Shown here: positions 44,745-53,012 of the stretch, piece by piece
Layout: every line of letters begins with the position of its first letter
How positions within the stretch are numbered: position 1 is the first letter of the stretch
DNA from: JBDTSW01 sp963807385
GTDB taxonomy: Bacteria; Actinomycetota; Thermoleophilia; Solirubrobacterales; 70-9
Assembly: GCA_963807385.1 (NCBI GenBank)
Contig: CAWEBQ010000002.1
Location: forward strand, 1,054,001-1,118,000
Direction of reading: 5' to 3'
Length of the DNA: 64,000 bases
Position numbers and translations under genes: made by a program
The notes under the pieces: generated by a model
What the model saw: the letters and a program-made list of their open reading frames with translations, nothing else
Database searches by the model: none
Told to the model about the DNA's origin: nothing

Positions 44745-45656
44745 CTAGTGAGACTCGGCGGTTGCTCCGCCGATGTAGATAGCGGTCAAGGTCGAGAAGA
44801 TGAACGCCTGAAGGGTGGCGATCAGGCCGACCTCCAGCAGGAAGAAGAAGAGCGCGAGCGGGAAGGTGAGGACGCCGAGCGCTGCGACGCCCAGGAGCAC
44901 CGCCAGCCCCCCGCCCATGAACAGCAGGAGCAGGTGCCCGGCGAGGATGTTCGCGAAGAGCCGCACGGACAGCGAGATCAGGCGGGCGAAGTGCGAGATC
45001 GCCTCGATGACGAAGATGAAGGCCTTGAACAGGAAGTTCATGTCCTCGAGGCCGGCCGGGATCCAGCTGGCCAGGTACTTGATGACCCCCTTGGCCCTGA
45101 TCCCCTCCCAGTGGTAGGAGAACCACACCACCATGGTGAGCACCAGAGGGATCGACAGGTTCGCGGTCGCAGCGTAGAGGGCCAGCGACGGAACCTCGAG
45201 GCCGAAGATGTCCACCTTGTGCTCGGTGTTGATCGGCAACGGCAGGAATCCGATCATGTTCGAGAACCAGATGAAGAAGAAGAGCGCCGCGAGGACGGGG
45301 AACCAGCGGCGGGCCAGTTTCTGGTCCGGGATGTTCCCGCCCGTGATGTTGTTCCTGGTCAGGTCGTAGGCGAGCTCGACGGCCATCTGGATCTTGTTCG
45401 GCTCGCGCTGCATCCGGCTCGCGACGAAGGTCATCGCCCCGATCGTGAGCACGGACGCGAGCACCAGGTAGAGGACGGCCTTGTTGATCGAGAAGTCGAT
45501 CCCGCCGATGTCGATCGTGATCCACGGCTCGAGCTTGAACTCGTTCTGGGGTTGGAACGCCTCGTTCTTGCCCTCGTTGCCGAGGATGACCAGCAGCAGG
45601 ACGAAGATCCCCAGGTAGGCGACGACGCCGATGACGGCCTTCCACTTCGTGCTCAT
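44745..45656 (-). CDS. atpB: Fo ATP synthase a subunit
   Basis: The 303-residue protein has about six membrane segments. The essential Arg lies in the helix ISLSVRLFANILAGHLLLLF, and the preceding helix region is ANLSIPLVLTMVVWFSYHW. It forms the half-channels for proton flow. ATG 45656 overlaps the end of the AtpI-like gene by ATGA. The N-terminal 80 residues include one anchor segment and an external loop longer than in E. coli. Confidence 0.95.
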   Translation of the reverse strand: MSTKWKAVIGVVAYLGIFVLLLVILGNEGKNEAFQPQNEFKLEPWITIDIGGIDFSINKAVLYLVLASVLTIGAMTFVASRMQREPNKIQMAVELAYDLTRNNITGGNIPDQKLARRWFPVLAALFFFIWFSNMIGFLPLPINTEHKVDIFGLEVPSLALYAATANLSIPLVLTMVVWFSYHWEGIRAKGVIKYLASWIPAGLEDMNFLFKAFIFVIEAISHFARLISLSVRLFANILAGHLLLLFMGGGLAVLLGVAALGVLTFPLALFFFLLEVGLIATLQAFIFSTLTAIYIGGATAESH

Positions 45657-46084
45657 ACGCCGGCCTCCTCCGAATAGAAGAGCCGCGTGATCGCAACCGA
45701 TCCGAGGTGGATGGTGACCAATGCGATGGCCAGGACGGCCGCGGCCAACCCTGCCTCGCGCTCAAAAGCGAGCCCGACGATGAGGATCGGCAGCGTGACT
45801 ATCCACAGGCGCCCGACCGTCGAGAAGCCGACGACTCCCATCGCCGCCTTGCGGTCGCCACGCCGCAGGGCCTCGGTCGCCCTGCCCTCGCTCCACGTGA
45901 ACACGAGGTGCTGGACGATCCAGGCACTCGCGGCGGTCGCGTAGCCTGCGAGCGGGAAGCCGGCGAGCAGGAAGACGGGGAGGGCGAGCGCCAGAACCGC
46001 GAGGTCTGCGTTACGCAGCAGCAGCGGGGGCCGATCCGCCGCCGAGGCCTCAGAGCCGTCTAAAGCGAGCGAAGACAAGGGCAA
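45653..46084 (-). CDS. AtpI-like ATP synthase accessory membrane protein
   Basis: The 143-residue protein has four hydrophobic segments (about 25-48, 53-65, 88-108 and 112-133), as in ATP synthase subunit I. Such proteins help assemble the c ring. The start is uncertain: TTG 46084 or TTG 46078, both inside the 3' end of the AtpZ-like gene (about 30 nt overlap). The end overlaps atpB by ATGA. Position and membrane layout, rather than a sharp motif, support the call. Confidence 0.65.
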   Translation of the reverse strand: MPLSSLALDGSEASAADRPPLLLRNADLAVLALALPVFLLAGFPLAGYATAASAWIVQHLVFTWSEGRATEALRRGDRKAAMGVVGFSTVGRLWIVTLPILIVGLAFEREAGLAAAVLAIALVTIHLGSVAITRLFYSEEAGV

Positions 46085-46250
46085 GCCCCCCTGCGAGCCC
46101 GGCGAACAGGCCGAGTAATCCGAGCGGGACAGCAAGTCCCACCAGCGAGCCGAGCCCGTACCCGGCGGCCGCGCATCCCGCTATCGCGCCGACGATCGTG
46201 ATGCCGGCCGTGGCCGCATCCGTCCTCGGTCCACGAGGGCTCTCGGTCAT
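46050..46250 (-). CDS. AtpZ/AtpI-family small membrane protein
   Basis: The 66-residue protein has two hydrophobic helices (AATAGITIVGAIAGCAAAGY and VGLAVPLGLLGLFAGLAGGL), the pattern of the short AtpZ family that precedes atp operons and is linked with magnesium or calcium handling and synthase assembly. The ATG at 46250 lacks a good ribosome site. It opens the atp operon. Confidence 0.7.
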   Translation of the reverse strand: MTESPRGPRTDAATAGITIVGAIAGCAAAGYGLGSLVGLAVPLGLLGLFAGLAGGLALVFARFRRL

Positions 46251-46382
46251 CGGAGGTGTCGAAGTCGGGGCCGCGCAAGGGCGTGGGAAAAGAGGTCCAG
46301 AGGTGCGGATGGCCGCTTCGGCTCCCGGTTGCAGGGCCGACGCGGCGGACGGCGAATATATCCGAAACCGCCCGATGACCCG

Positions 46383-46398
46383 GGCACGTCGGCGTGCC
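46383..46398 (-). terminator. Short hairpin between wecA and the atp operon
   Basis: GGCACG (46383-46388) and CGTGCC (46393-46398) make a 6-bp stem with a 4-nt loop, 31 nt after the wecA stop. The 178-bp gap between wecA and the AtpZ-like gene also contains an AT-rich patch GAATATATCC (46353-46362), the only candidate -10 for the atp operon. No clear -35 is seen. Confidence 0.3.
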
Positions 46399-46428
46399 GA
46401 AAAGCACGATCGGACGGGGCGTGAGCGC

Positions 46429-47700
46429 TCAGCCCGTGCCCGGGTCGACCGCGCGGAACTCGCCCGTTCCGGGATCCGGAGCCTGGTATTCGCCCGTCTC
46501 CGGGTTGACGATCTCGAAGCTCCCCGTTTCGAGCTCGCGCTTGACGCCCTCGTCAACGACGTTCTGGGCCAGGTTGGGCACCGCCCGGGATCGGCGGAGC
46601 TTGAGGATCTCGAGCGTCACGACGAGGTAGAAGCTCGCCGCCAGGACCGCGACGAAGCACAGCAGCATCACGACCGTCCAGAGGGGATCGAAGTTTCCGC
46701 GATCGTCGCTGTAGGGCACGAATCGCAGCGCCAGCGCGAGCATCGCCATCACCGCGGTCCAGCCGTACAGGTAGGCCAGCGTCCGGCGTTGGGAGAACCC
46801 GATGTTGGCCATCCGGTGATGAAAGTGCCAGCGGTCGGCCCGATAGATCGGCTGGCGGTACTTCACCCGCTTTGCCACGACGAAGCCGGTGTCGAGGATT
46901 GGCACGGCGAGGATGATCAGCGGAAAGAACAGGGCGACCACGGCGTTGGTCTTGAGCGAGCCCTGGATGGCGATCACCGCAAGCATGTAACCCAGCAGGT
47001 TGGATCCGGTGTCCCCCATGAAGCTCGAGGCGGGCGGAAAGCCGTGGCGCAGGAACCCCAGCGCACCGCCCGCCGTGAGCGCGGCGAGCACGGCCGCCGT
47101 CTCGCGATCGAGCGACACCGCGATGATCGAGAGGGTCGCGGCCGAGATCACGCACACTCCCGCGGCCAGCCCATCGACGCCGTCGATGAAGTTGATGACG
47201 TTGATCGCGGCGACGATCGCGATGATCGCCAGCACCTCGCCCAGGTCCACCACACCCACCACCGGGAGGGTCAGCAGATCCACGGACGCGGGGTTGACCC
47301 CGCCGAGGAACGGCAGCGTGAACGCGGTGAGCCGGACGCCGTTGAAGACGGCGACCGAGGCGGCTACGAACTGGCCCAGCATCTTCGGGAGCGCACCCAG
47401 CGTGACCACGTCGTCGACGACGCCGACCGCGGCTATCGTCGCCGCTCCGATCAGGATCCCGCGCGTCTCATCGCCCGTCGGCATGAACAGCACGGCCGAG
47501 ACGAGGATCCCGACCAGAATCGCGAGCCCGCCCAGCTTCGGGGTCGGAGTGGTGTGCAGGCTGCGCTCGTTCGGGACGTCAATCGCGCCGATCTTCCGCG
47601 CGATGGTCTCCGCCAGCGGCACCAGCGTCCAGGCGATCACGGCCGCGACCAAGAACGCGTAGAGCGCGAAGATCGGCTCTGGTCGGCCGTCTACCAGCAA
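46429..47700 (-). CDS. wecA: Undecaprenyl-phosphate GlcNAc-1-phosphate transferase (WecA/TagO family)
   Basis: The 423-residue membrane enzyme starts lipid-linked glycan synthesis by moving GlcNAc-1-phosphate to undecaprenyl phosphate. It has about ten membrane segments and the family motifs VGVVDDVV, NVINFIDGVDGLAAG, FMGDTGS and the His-rich WHFHHRMANIG. The last 35 residues are a soluble tail of three near-repeats: FEIVNPETGE, YQAPDPGTGE, FRAVDPGTG. TTG 47700 is chosen because a membrane segment follows. It lies in the conserved glyA-wecA-atp order. Confidence 0.92.
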   Translation of the reverse strand: MLVDGRPEPIFALYAFLVAAVIAWTLVPLAETIARKIGAIDVPNERSLHTTPTPKLGGLAILVGILVSAVLFMPTGDETRGILIGAATIAAVGVVDDVVTLGALPKMLGQFVAASVAVFNGVRLTAFTLPFLGGVNPASVDLLTLPVVGVVDLGEVLAIIAIVAAINVINFIDGVDGLAAGVCVISAATLSIIAVSLDRETAAVLAALTAGGALGFLRHGFPPASSFMGDTGSNLLGYMLAVIAIQGSLKTNAVVALFFPLIILAVPILDTGFVVAKRVKYRQPIYRADRWHFHHRMANIGFSQRRTLAYLYGWTAVMAMLALALRFVPYSDDRGNFDPLWTVVMLLCFVAVLAASFYLVVTLEILKLRRSRAVPNLAQNVVDEGVKRELETGSFEIVNPETGEYQAPDPGTGEFRAVDPGTG

Positions 47701-47713
47701 CTGGCCACCACGT

Positions 47714-48721
47714 TCACGATGCGGCTCGCAGAAACGCGTCGGTCAGGACCTGCGCGTCGCGAGGGTTCCGCACGCCTGCGGGCTCGGTTCGCTTGGTCAG
47801 CTCGAGGGTCGCCGCGTCACCGAGCTCGCGTAGCAGTCCCTCCTTCATCAGCTGCTCATCGACCGCGCCCATCTCGCCGGCGAAGATCGTGTACACCGGA
47901 GTGCCCAGCGCGACCGCCTCGCGGTTCATGGTCCCCCCGGCGCTCACCACGAGGTCGGCGAACGCGATCAGGCTCTGGGCGTCGATGGCACCCGGTGGCA
48001 CGATCAGGGAAGGGTCCCGCCGGGCCCGGACGGCCTTGCCCTGGCCCTCGGTGCGCGGGATCACGACCGCGGTCGCGTTCGGGTCCGCTGCGATCCTTTC
48101 GAGAACCCCGTCGTACAGCGGGTTATCGGCGTGGTACGCCGAGGTCTCCGGCGGCGGGCGCAGAACCGCCAGGACCGGTTCCCGGTCGAGGCCCAACTCG
48201 TCGAGCACTGCCGGGTCCGGCTCGAAGCCCGTCAGGTAGTAGTCCTCCTTGAGGCCCGGGTAGCGGAACAGCTTCCCCGAGGCGGCCCCCGCCCGCCTCA
48301 TCGCCTCGACCGGGATCGCGTCGGGTGCCAGCACCACCTCGGCGGCCCGAAAGGCGAGCTTTCGCTGGAGGCCGGCGTGCTCGTAGTCCTGCATCTGGGC
48401 CGAGGGGATGCGAAGCAGCGTCGAGACGACGGCGAGGTCCACCGACCCGTGGCCCAGCGCCAGGTCGAACCGCCTGCCGCGTGCCCAACGGCTCAGCGCG
48501 GCACTGCGGCGGGCGAGCGCCGTGCCCTTGGCCACCATCGAGGCTCCCCCGTGCCGCCCGACCACGGTGTGCTGGATGCCCAGTCGTTCGAGCAGGCCGA
48601 CGGTCTGTCCGTACTCGCGCGCGGTCACCTCGACCTCGTGCCCCGCCACCTGCATGCACTCGATGATCGGCCGCAGCACCAGGGGGTGAGCGGCAGCGGT
48701 CATATCCACCCAGACGCGCAT
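47714..48721 (-). CDS. DUF354 glycosyltransferase-like protein
   Basis: The 335-residue protein has the two-Rossmann layout of the DUF354 family, related to UDP-GlcNAc 2-epimerase and GT-B glycosyltransferases. VWVDMTAAAHPLVLRPII opens the first domain. AFADLVVSAGGTMNREAVAL, near the C-terminus, is the typical nucleotide-contact loop. Members occur in archaeal and bacterial polysaccharide loci; the reaction is unproven. It sits between glyA and wecA on the same strand, with a 13-bp gap to wecA, so a role in glycan synthesis is plausible. Confidence 0.8.
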   Translation of the reverse strand: MRVWVDMTAAAHPLVLRPIIECMQVAGHEVEVTAREYGQTVGLLERLGIQHTVVGRHGGASMVAKGTALARRSAALSRWARGRRFDLALGHGSVDLAVVSTLLRIPSAQMQDYEHAGLQRKLAFRAAEVVLAPDAIPVEAMRRAGAASGKLFRYPGLKEDYYLTGFEPDPAVLDELGLDREPVLAVLRPPPETSAYHADNPLYDGVLERIAADPNATAVVIPRTEGQGKAVRARRDPSLIVPPGAIDAQSLIAFADLVVSAGGTMNREAVALGTPVYTIFAGEMGAVDEQLMKEGLLRELGDAATLELTKRTEPAGVRNPRDAQVLTDAFLRAAS

Positions 48722-48747
48722 CAGCGCCCGGATGCTGTCATGTCATG

Positions 48748-50028
48748 TCAGACGGTCGCGGCCGAGAGTTGGGGGTAAAGCGGGTAGCGGTGCATCAGCG
48801 CACGCGTGCGCTCGCTCAGGCCGTCGCGCTCCCCCTCGAAGCCGTCCGACAGGGCCACGGCGATAACCGACGCTATCTCGCGCATGTCGTCCTCCACGAG
48901 GCCGCGGGTGGTGAGGGCCGGAGTACCGATGCGGAGCCCCGACGGGTTCATCGGCGGGCGCTCGTCGAATGGGATGGCGTTGCGGTTCACGGTGATGCCG
49001 ACCTCCTCCAGCCGGCCCTCGGCGGTCTTGCCGTCCAGGCCCGTGGGCGAGAGATCGACCAGCACGAGATGCACGTCGGTGCCACCGGTGAGGACCTCGA
49101 TGCCCTCGGCGATCAGAGCGTCCGCGAAGGCCTGAGCGTTGGCAACCGTCTGGCGCTGGCGCGCGCGGAACGGCTCCGAGTTCGCGATTCGCAGCGCCAC
49201 CGCCTTGGCGGCGATGACGTGCATCAGGGGGCCGCCCTGCTGGCCGGGGAAGATCGAGCGGTCGATGTCCTTGGCCAGTTCCTCGCGACAGAGGATCATG
49301 CCGCTGCGTGGCCCACCCAGCGTCTTGTGGATGGTGGTCGTCACCACGTCGGCATGGGGCACCGGGCTGGGGTGCTCGTCCGCCGCGACCAGGCCGGCGA
49401 AGTGCGCCATGTCGACCATCAGCTTCGCGCCGACCGAGTCCGCGATCTCGCGGAAGGCCGCGAAGTCGAGTTGCCGCGGGTAGGCGGACCAGCCCGCGAC
49501 GATCACCTTCGGCCTGTGCTCGGCCGCCAGCCGCTCGACCTCCTCCATGTCCACGCGGAGGTCATCCCGGCGCACGTGGTAGGCGTGGACCTCGTAGAGC
49601 TTGCCGGACACGTTCAGCTTCATCCCGTGGGTGAGGTGACCGCCGTGGTCGAGAGCGAGGCCCAGGATCGAATCGCCCGGGTCCAGCATCGCCATGTAGG
49701 CCGCGTTGTTGGCCTGGGCCCCGGCGTGCGGCTGGACGTTCGCGTGGTCGGCCCCGAAGAGCTCCAGCGCCCGGTCAATCGCGAGCTGCTCGGCGACGTC
49801 GACCTCCTCGCACCCGCCGTAGTAGCGGCGTCCCGGATAGCCCTCCGCGTACTTGTTGGTGAGCACCGAGCCCGCGGCGTCGAGCACGGCCTGGGGCACG
49901 AAGTTCTCGGAGGCGATCATCTCGAGGGTCGCCTGCTGGCGATGGAGTTCGCGATCGAGGACCCGGGCGATGTCGGGATCGACCTCGGCCAGCGGGGCGG
50001 TCTGGAAGTCGTCGGGAAGGTCGGTCAA
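48748..50028 (-). CDS. glyA: Serine hydroxymethyltransferase
   Basis: The 426-residue PLP enzyme converts serine and tetrahydrofolate to glycine and methylene-tetrahydrofolate. TLEMIASENFVPQAVLDA at the N-terminus, DMAHFAGLVAADEHPSP and the PLP lysine in VTTTIHKTLGGPRSG are diagnostic. TTG 50028 has GGAGAGA 7 nt upstream. No glycine riboswitch is visible in the 75-bp gap before it. The divergent neighbour is the secreted-protein pair. Confidence 0.96.
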   Translation of the reverse strand: MTDLPDDFQTAPLAEVDPDIARVLDRELHRQQATLEMIASENFVPQAVLDAAGSVLTNKYAEGYPGRRYYGGCEEVDVAEQLAIDRALELFGADHANVQPHAGAQANNAAYMAMLDPGDSILGLALDHGGHLTHGMKLNVSGKLYEVHAYHVRRDDLRVDMEEVERLAAEHRPKVIVAGWSAYPRQLDFAAFREIADSVGAKLMVDMAHFAGLVAADEHPSPVPHADVVTTTIHKTLGGPRSGMILCREELAKDIDRSIFPGQQGGPLMHVIAAKAVALRIANSEPFRARQRQTVANAQAFADALIAEGIEVLTGGTDVHLVLVDLSPTGLDGKTAEGRLEEVGITVNRNAIPFDERPPMNPSGLRIGTPALTTRGLVEDDMREIASVIAVALSDGFEGERDGLSERTRALMHRYPLYPQLSAATV

Positions 50029-50064
50029 TTCATCTCTCCGGATCAGTCGGGCGACGGTTCTAGA

Positions 50065-50093
50065 TTGACAGACGCCGCGGCCCCAAGTAGTCT
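50065..50093 (+). promoter_or_regulatory. Promoter of the secreted-protein pair
   Basis: TTGACA (50065-50070), a 17-nt spacer and TAGTCT (50088-50093) make a good sigma-70-type promoter. ATG 50104 is 10 nt after the -10, so the 5' leader would be three or four bases at most. Confidence 0.65.
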
Positions 50094-50103
50094 GCGCCGC
50101 TCT

Positions 50104-50556
50104 ATGGGTTGGGGGTCAAAGCACAGGGGGGCCGTCGGCGTTGCTGCGCTCGCAACCGTCGCGCTCCTTGCACCTCCCGCGAGCCTCGCCGGCGCCCCGA
50201 CCAAACCGCGCAACGGGACGTACTCCGGGGTCGGAAACATGGTCGGCAACCCGAACCACTGGGTCCAGGTCGCGTTCACGCTGAAGGGCGGCGTGAACGT
50301 CGATCCCGAGGCGGGCATCTACCAGATCCCCGGCTGCAGCGGCGGCTTCAGCGTGCCGGCCACGACGCTCGGTCCCAACCGTTTCGAGACCACCGCGAGC
50401 AACCCCAACCAGGAGGAGAACACCATCACCGGGCGGTGGGTGAGCAACAGCCGCATCAGGGGCAAGGTGGTCATAGACCGGCCCAACGCAGCCTCGTGCG
50501 GCGACCCGGGCAGATACGTCTTCAAGTACAAGGGCAAGCGGTACGGAAGGCCGTGA
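50104..50556 (+). CDS. Secreted protein, function unknown (paralogue A)
   Basis: The 150-residue protein has a signal peptide (about 1-30, GAVGVAALATVALLAPPASL) and a beta-rich mature part with PRNGTYSGVGN, TGRWVSNSRIRGKVVIDR and YVFKYKGKRYGRP. Two Cys (about 77 and 138) may form a disulphide outside the cell. I do not recognise a named family. It overlaps the next gene by GTGA, and the two mature domains look homologous. Confidence 0.75.
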   Translation: MGWGSKHRGAVGVAALATVALLAPPASLAGAPTKPRNGTYSGVGNMVGNPNHWVQVAFTLKGGVNVDPEAGIYQIPGCSGGFSVPATTLGPNRFETTASNPNQEENTITGRWVSNSRIRGKVVIDRPNAASCGDPGRYVFKYKGKRYGRP

Positions 50557-50975
50557 GGCGGGTTGGATTGACAAGCCTGGTCGTCGTCGCCGCACTGGGG
50601 CTGGCGGGCATCGCCGAGGGCGGCGGCGCGGCGCCGGTGCGCGATGGCAGGTACGCCGGAGGCGGGGACAAGATCCACGTGTACTTCGACGTGCAGAGCC
50701 GCAGCATCCCGTACGCCCGCGTCTACAGCTCCGAACTCAAGGACTGCACCGGGCTGAACGGGCCTGGCGTCTTCGACGACACCACGGTCGAGGCGAACGG
50801 AAAGTTCTCGCTGCGCGACGCCGACACCCACGCCGGGAACACCATCAAGGTCTCGGGTCGCTTCGTGAGGAAGGATTTCGTCCGGGGCAAGCTTCGTTGG
50901 ACGACCAACGACCTCGACTGCCCGGGCACCCACACGTTCGACTACAAGGCCGACCGCCACGCGCCGGTTCCCTAG
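50553..50975 (+). CDS. Secreted protein, function unknown (paralogue B)
   Basis: The 140-residue protein has a signal peptide (VGLTSLVVVAALGLAGIAEG) and a mature part that mirrors paralogue A: VRDGRYAGGGDKIHVYFDV, VSGRFVRKDFVRGKLRWT and TFDYKADR. Again two Cys are placed about 60 residues apart. GTG 50553 overlaps the stop of paralogue A by 4 nt, so translation is coupled. The function is unknown; a binding or surface role is likely for such small secreted beta domains. Confidence 0.75.
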   Translation: MRRVGLTSLVVVAALGLAGIAEGGGAAPVRDGRYAGGGDKIHVYFDVQSRSIPYARVYSSELKDCTGLNGPGVFDDTTVEANGKFSLRDADTHAGNTIKVSGRFVRKDFVRGKLRWTTNDLDCPGTHTFDYKADRHAPVP

Positions 50976-50991
50976 TCCTCGCCGCCCTCGC

Positions 50992-51020
50992 TTGACATTT
51001 CTTGGTCGATCGGTTAAGAA
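50992..51020 (+). promoter_or_regulatory. Promoter with overlapping TetR-type palindrome
   Basis: TTGACA (50992-50997), a 17-nt spacer and TAAGAA (51015-51020) form a near-consensus promoter for the R2lox/TetR genes. Within the spacer and -10 lies an imperfect palindrome CTTGGTCGA/TCGGTTAAG centred on CGATCG (6 of 9 positions symmetric). CGATCG-centred palindromes are common TetR operators in actinobacteria. The TetR gene is second in the operon, so self-repression is likely. Confidence 0.7.
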
Positions 51021-51060
51021 TTAGCCGGCAACCCCGACCCCACCCCTGGAGGGCAGTGGA

Positions 51061-52026
51061 ATGACCGAGAACGGCGGCAGCAGCACAAATGGCGACGTCG
51101 AAAGCGACGACGAGGCGCTGAGCGTCCTGCTCGACGGCGACATCGACAAGGTCATGTCGGGGCTCGACCGGATCGTGGAGGCCGCCCCCTCCTACGAGAA
51201 GCTCTTCATGCGCTGGCAGCGCCAGCACTGGTCCACCGAGGACTTCGACATGACCGAGGACGCCCGTCAGTGGGCCGATCCCGACATGTTCACCGAGGAG
51301 GAGCGAAGGTTCCTCGCCTTCGGATTCTCCGAGTTCTTCATCGCCGAGGACCGGGTCACGGTGGAGCTCTTGCCGTTCGCCATCGCGGCTCCCCACAAGG
51401 AGGCCCAGCTCTTCCTGACCACCCAGATCTCCGACGAGGCCAAGCACGTGGTCTTCTGGGACCGCTTCTATCGGGAGGTCTTCAACTCGGACGCGGACGG
51501 GATCGCCGAGCAGCTCAACCAGCACCGCTACGTCGTCAACAAGGACTGGGAGACGATGTTCGACGGCATCCTTCATGAGTGCGCCGAGCGCCTGCGGAAG
51601 GATCCGAGCGACTTTCCCGCGCTGGTCAGAGGGGTCACCGTCTACATGGTCGTGATCGAGGGGATGCTGGCTCTCACCGCCGCGCGGTTCATGATCAAGG
51701 CCCTGAAGGAGCGCGGCTGGTTCCCGGGCTTCGTCCAGGGCTTCACGGCGGTCAACCGCGACGAGTCGCGCCACGTCGGCTTCGGCGTGAAATTCCTCGC
51801 CGACGCGATCAAGGACGATCCCGAGAACGCCAGGATCGTCGAGGCGACGCTCAAGGAGTGCCTGCCGGTCGCACCCCTCGTGTTCGTGCCGCCGTGGGTC
51901 GACGACCCCTACGACTTCGAGACGCCGTTCTACCACTCGTCGGAGATCTTCGAGTACGCCGCGAAGGCGCTCTCGAAGAAGCTCGCCGCCATGGGCCTCG
52001 ACCCGGCGATGCTCGCCACGGCTTGA
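51061..52026 (+). CDS. R2-like ligand-binding oxidase (R2lox)
   Basis: The 321-residue protein has the ferritin-like four-helix metal site: Glu96, Glu126 with His129 (SDEAKHVV), Glu200 and Glu235 with His238 (DESRHVGF). It is close to ribonucleotide reductase R2, but Val99 (AEDRV) and Tyr195 (VYMVVIEG, five before Glu200) match the pair that form the Val-Tyr ether cross-link in Mn/Fe R2lox proteins such as Rv0233. It likely oxidises a bound fatty-acid-like ligand. No NrdA partner is nearby, which also argues against a reductase role. GGAGG precedes the ATG. Confidence 0.85.
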   Translation: MTENGGSSTNGDVESDDEALSVLLDGDIDKVMSGLDRIVEAAPSYEKLFMRWQRQHWSTEDFDMTEDARQWADPDMFTEEERRFLAFGFSEFFIAEDRVTVELLPFAIAAPHKEAQLFLTTQISDEAKHVVFWDRFYREVFNSDADGIAEQLNQHRYVVNKDWETMFDGILHECAERLRKDPSDFPALVRGVTVYMVVIEGMLALTAARFMIKALKERGWFPGFVQGFTAVNRDESRHVGFGVKFLADAIKDDPENARIVEATLKECLPVAPLVFVPPWVDDPYDFETPFYHSSEIFEYAAKALSKKLAAMGLDPAMLATA

Positions 52027-52607
52027 GCTCCGCCGCACCGGCGCCAACCCGGCGCGGGCGCCCATCGACGGGTGCCCGCGAGCGGATCCTCGCCGCGTGC
52101 CTGGAGGTCCTGAAGGCACAGGGCTACGCGGGGCTGTCGATCGCGAAGGTCGCCGCCGAGGCGGGCGAGAACAAGGCGCTGATCTCCTATCACTTCGGGT
52201 CCAGACAGGGACTGATCGCGGCCGCGGCCCGCCAGCTCGGGGAGTCCATCAGCGAGGAGATCCTGGGCGGCCTGAGCGAGGCGGCCTCGACCGAGGAGGT
52301 CGTGCGCGGGGCGGCCGACGGCCTCTGGGCGCTGATGGACCGCGACGAGCGGCTGCCGCGCGTGTACTTCGACCTGAACGCGGTGTCGGTGGTGGAGGAC
52401 GACGTGCGCGACGTGATGCGCGAGGTCAAGGCCGGCTGGCGCCGGGTCCTGACCGACCTGCTCGGCGAACCCGACCAGACCGCCGCGGTGATGGTGATCG
52501 CGGGACTCGAGGGGCTCTGCCTGGAGCGGATCGAGCGGGGCGACAGCGATGGCGTCCGGCGGGCGCGGGAGATGTTCGTCCGCGCCGCCGTGGCCGAGCT
52601 CGGCTGA
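52023..52607 (+). CDS. TetR-family transcriptional regulator
   Basis: The 194-residue regulator has the N-terminal helix-turn-helix ARERILAACLEVLKAQGYAG with SIAKVAAEAGENKALISYHF and a helical ligand domain. TTG 52023 overlaps the R2lox stop by TTGA, so the two are translationally coupled. It probably binds the palindrome at the operon promoter and senses a ligand linked to R2lox function, perhaps its fatty-acid substrate (inference). Confidence 0.87.
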   Translation: MSSAAPAPTRRGRPSTGARERILAACLEVLKAQGYAGLSIAKVAAEAGENKALISYHFGSRQGLIAAAARQLGESISEEILGGLSEAASTEEVVRGAADGLWALMDRDERLPRVYFDLNAVSVVEDDVRDVMREVKAGWRRVLTDLLGEPDQTAAVMVIAGLEGLCLERIERGDSDGVRRAREMFVRAAVAELG

Positions 52608-52616
52608 CCCGGGCGC

Positions 52617-53012
52617 TCACCACTCGAATACGAGGTGGAACGGCTTCTCTCGCCGGAGCCACTCCTCTCCCACGTCCGACCATGTGGCATGCAGCCTTCC
52701 GGCCATCGGGTAGTGGCCGGTCCAGGTGTGCTGCGAGTTCCTGACGATCAGGACGTAGCCGGTCTCCCCGCCCAGCCACTCGAGGTCGCGCAGGCACTCC
52801 TCGAGCGCGTCCCAGTTGTGGCCGAAGTAGTCCGGGAAGCGCAGTGCGCTCGCGATCGCCTCGAAGAGCTCCGCTTCGGTGTGCACGGCACCACCACCGA
52901 TGTCGGCGACGAAGAGCCCCTGGCCGGCCAGTTCGGCCTGCGGCGGGGCCTTGTCCGTGAAGTGGATACAGGTGAAGCCCGGGGCGGCGAGCTCGGCGGC
53001 GGTCACGGTCAT
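52617..53012 (-). CDS. Barstar-family RNase inhibitor
   Basis: The 131-residue protein has the barstar core FPDYFGHNWDALEECLRDLE, the helix-loop that plugs the active site of barnase-like RNases. The ending LRREKPFHLVFEW supplies the C-terminal strand. It should neutralise the RNase encoded immediately upstream, whose stop it overlaps by ATGA. Co-translation would ensure inhibitor whenever toxin is made. The barstar core appears in full. Confidence 0.88.
   Translation of the reverse strand: MTVTAAELAAPGFTCIHFTDKAPPQAELAGQGLFVADIGGGAVHTEAELFEAIASALRFPDYFGHNWDALEECLRDLEWLGGETGYVLIVRNSQHTWTGHYPMAGRLHATWSDVGEEWLRREKPFHLVFEW

Noticed and set aside
46198..48252. A 684-codon plus-strand frame opposite wecA and the DUF354 gene
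   Set aside because: It is a high-GC shadow with Arg/His/Asp-rich composition; the minus frames carry full WecA motifs.
50029..50103. Possible glycine riboswitch before glyA
   Set aside because: The region is too short and holds only the divergent promoter and ribosome site.
51061..52026. Calling the oxidase a ribonucleotide reductase beta subunit
   Set aside because: No NrdA partner is nearby and the Val-Tyr cross-link residues of R2lox are present.
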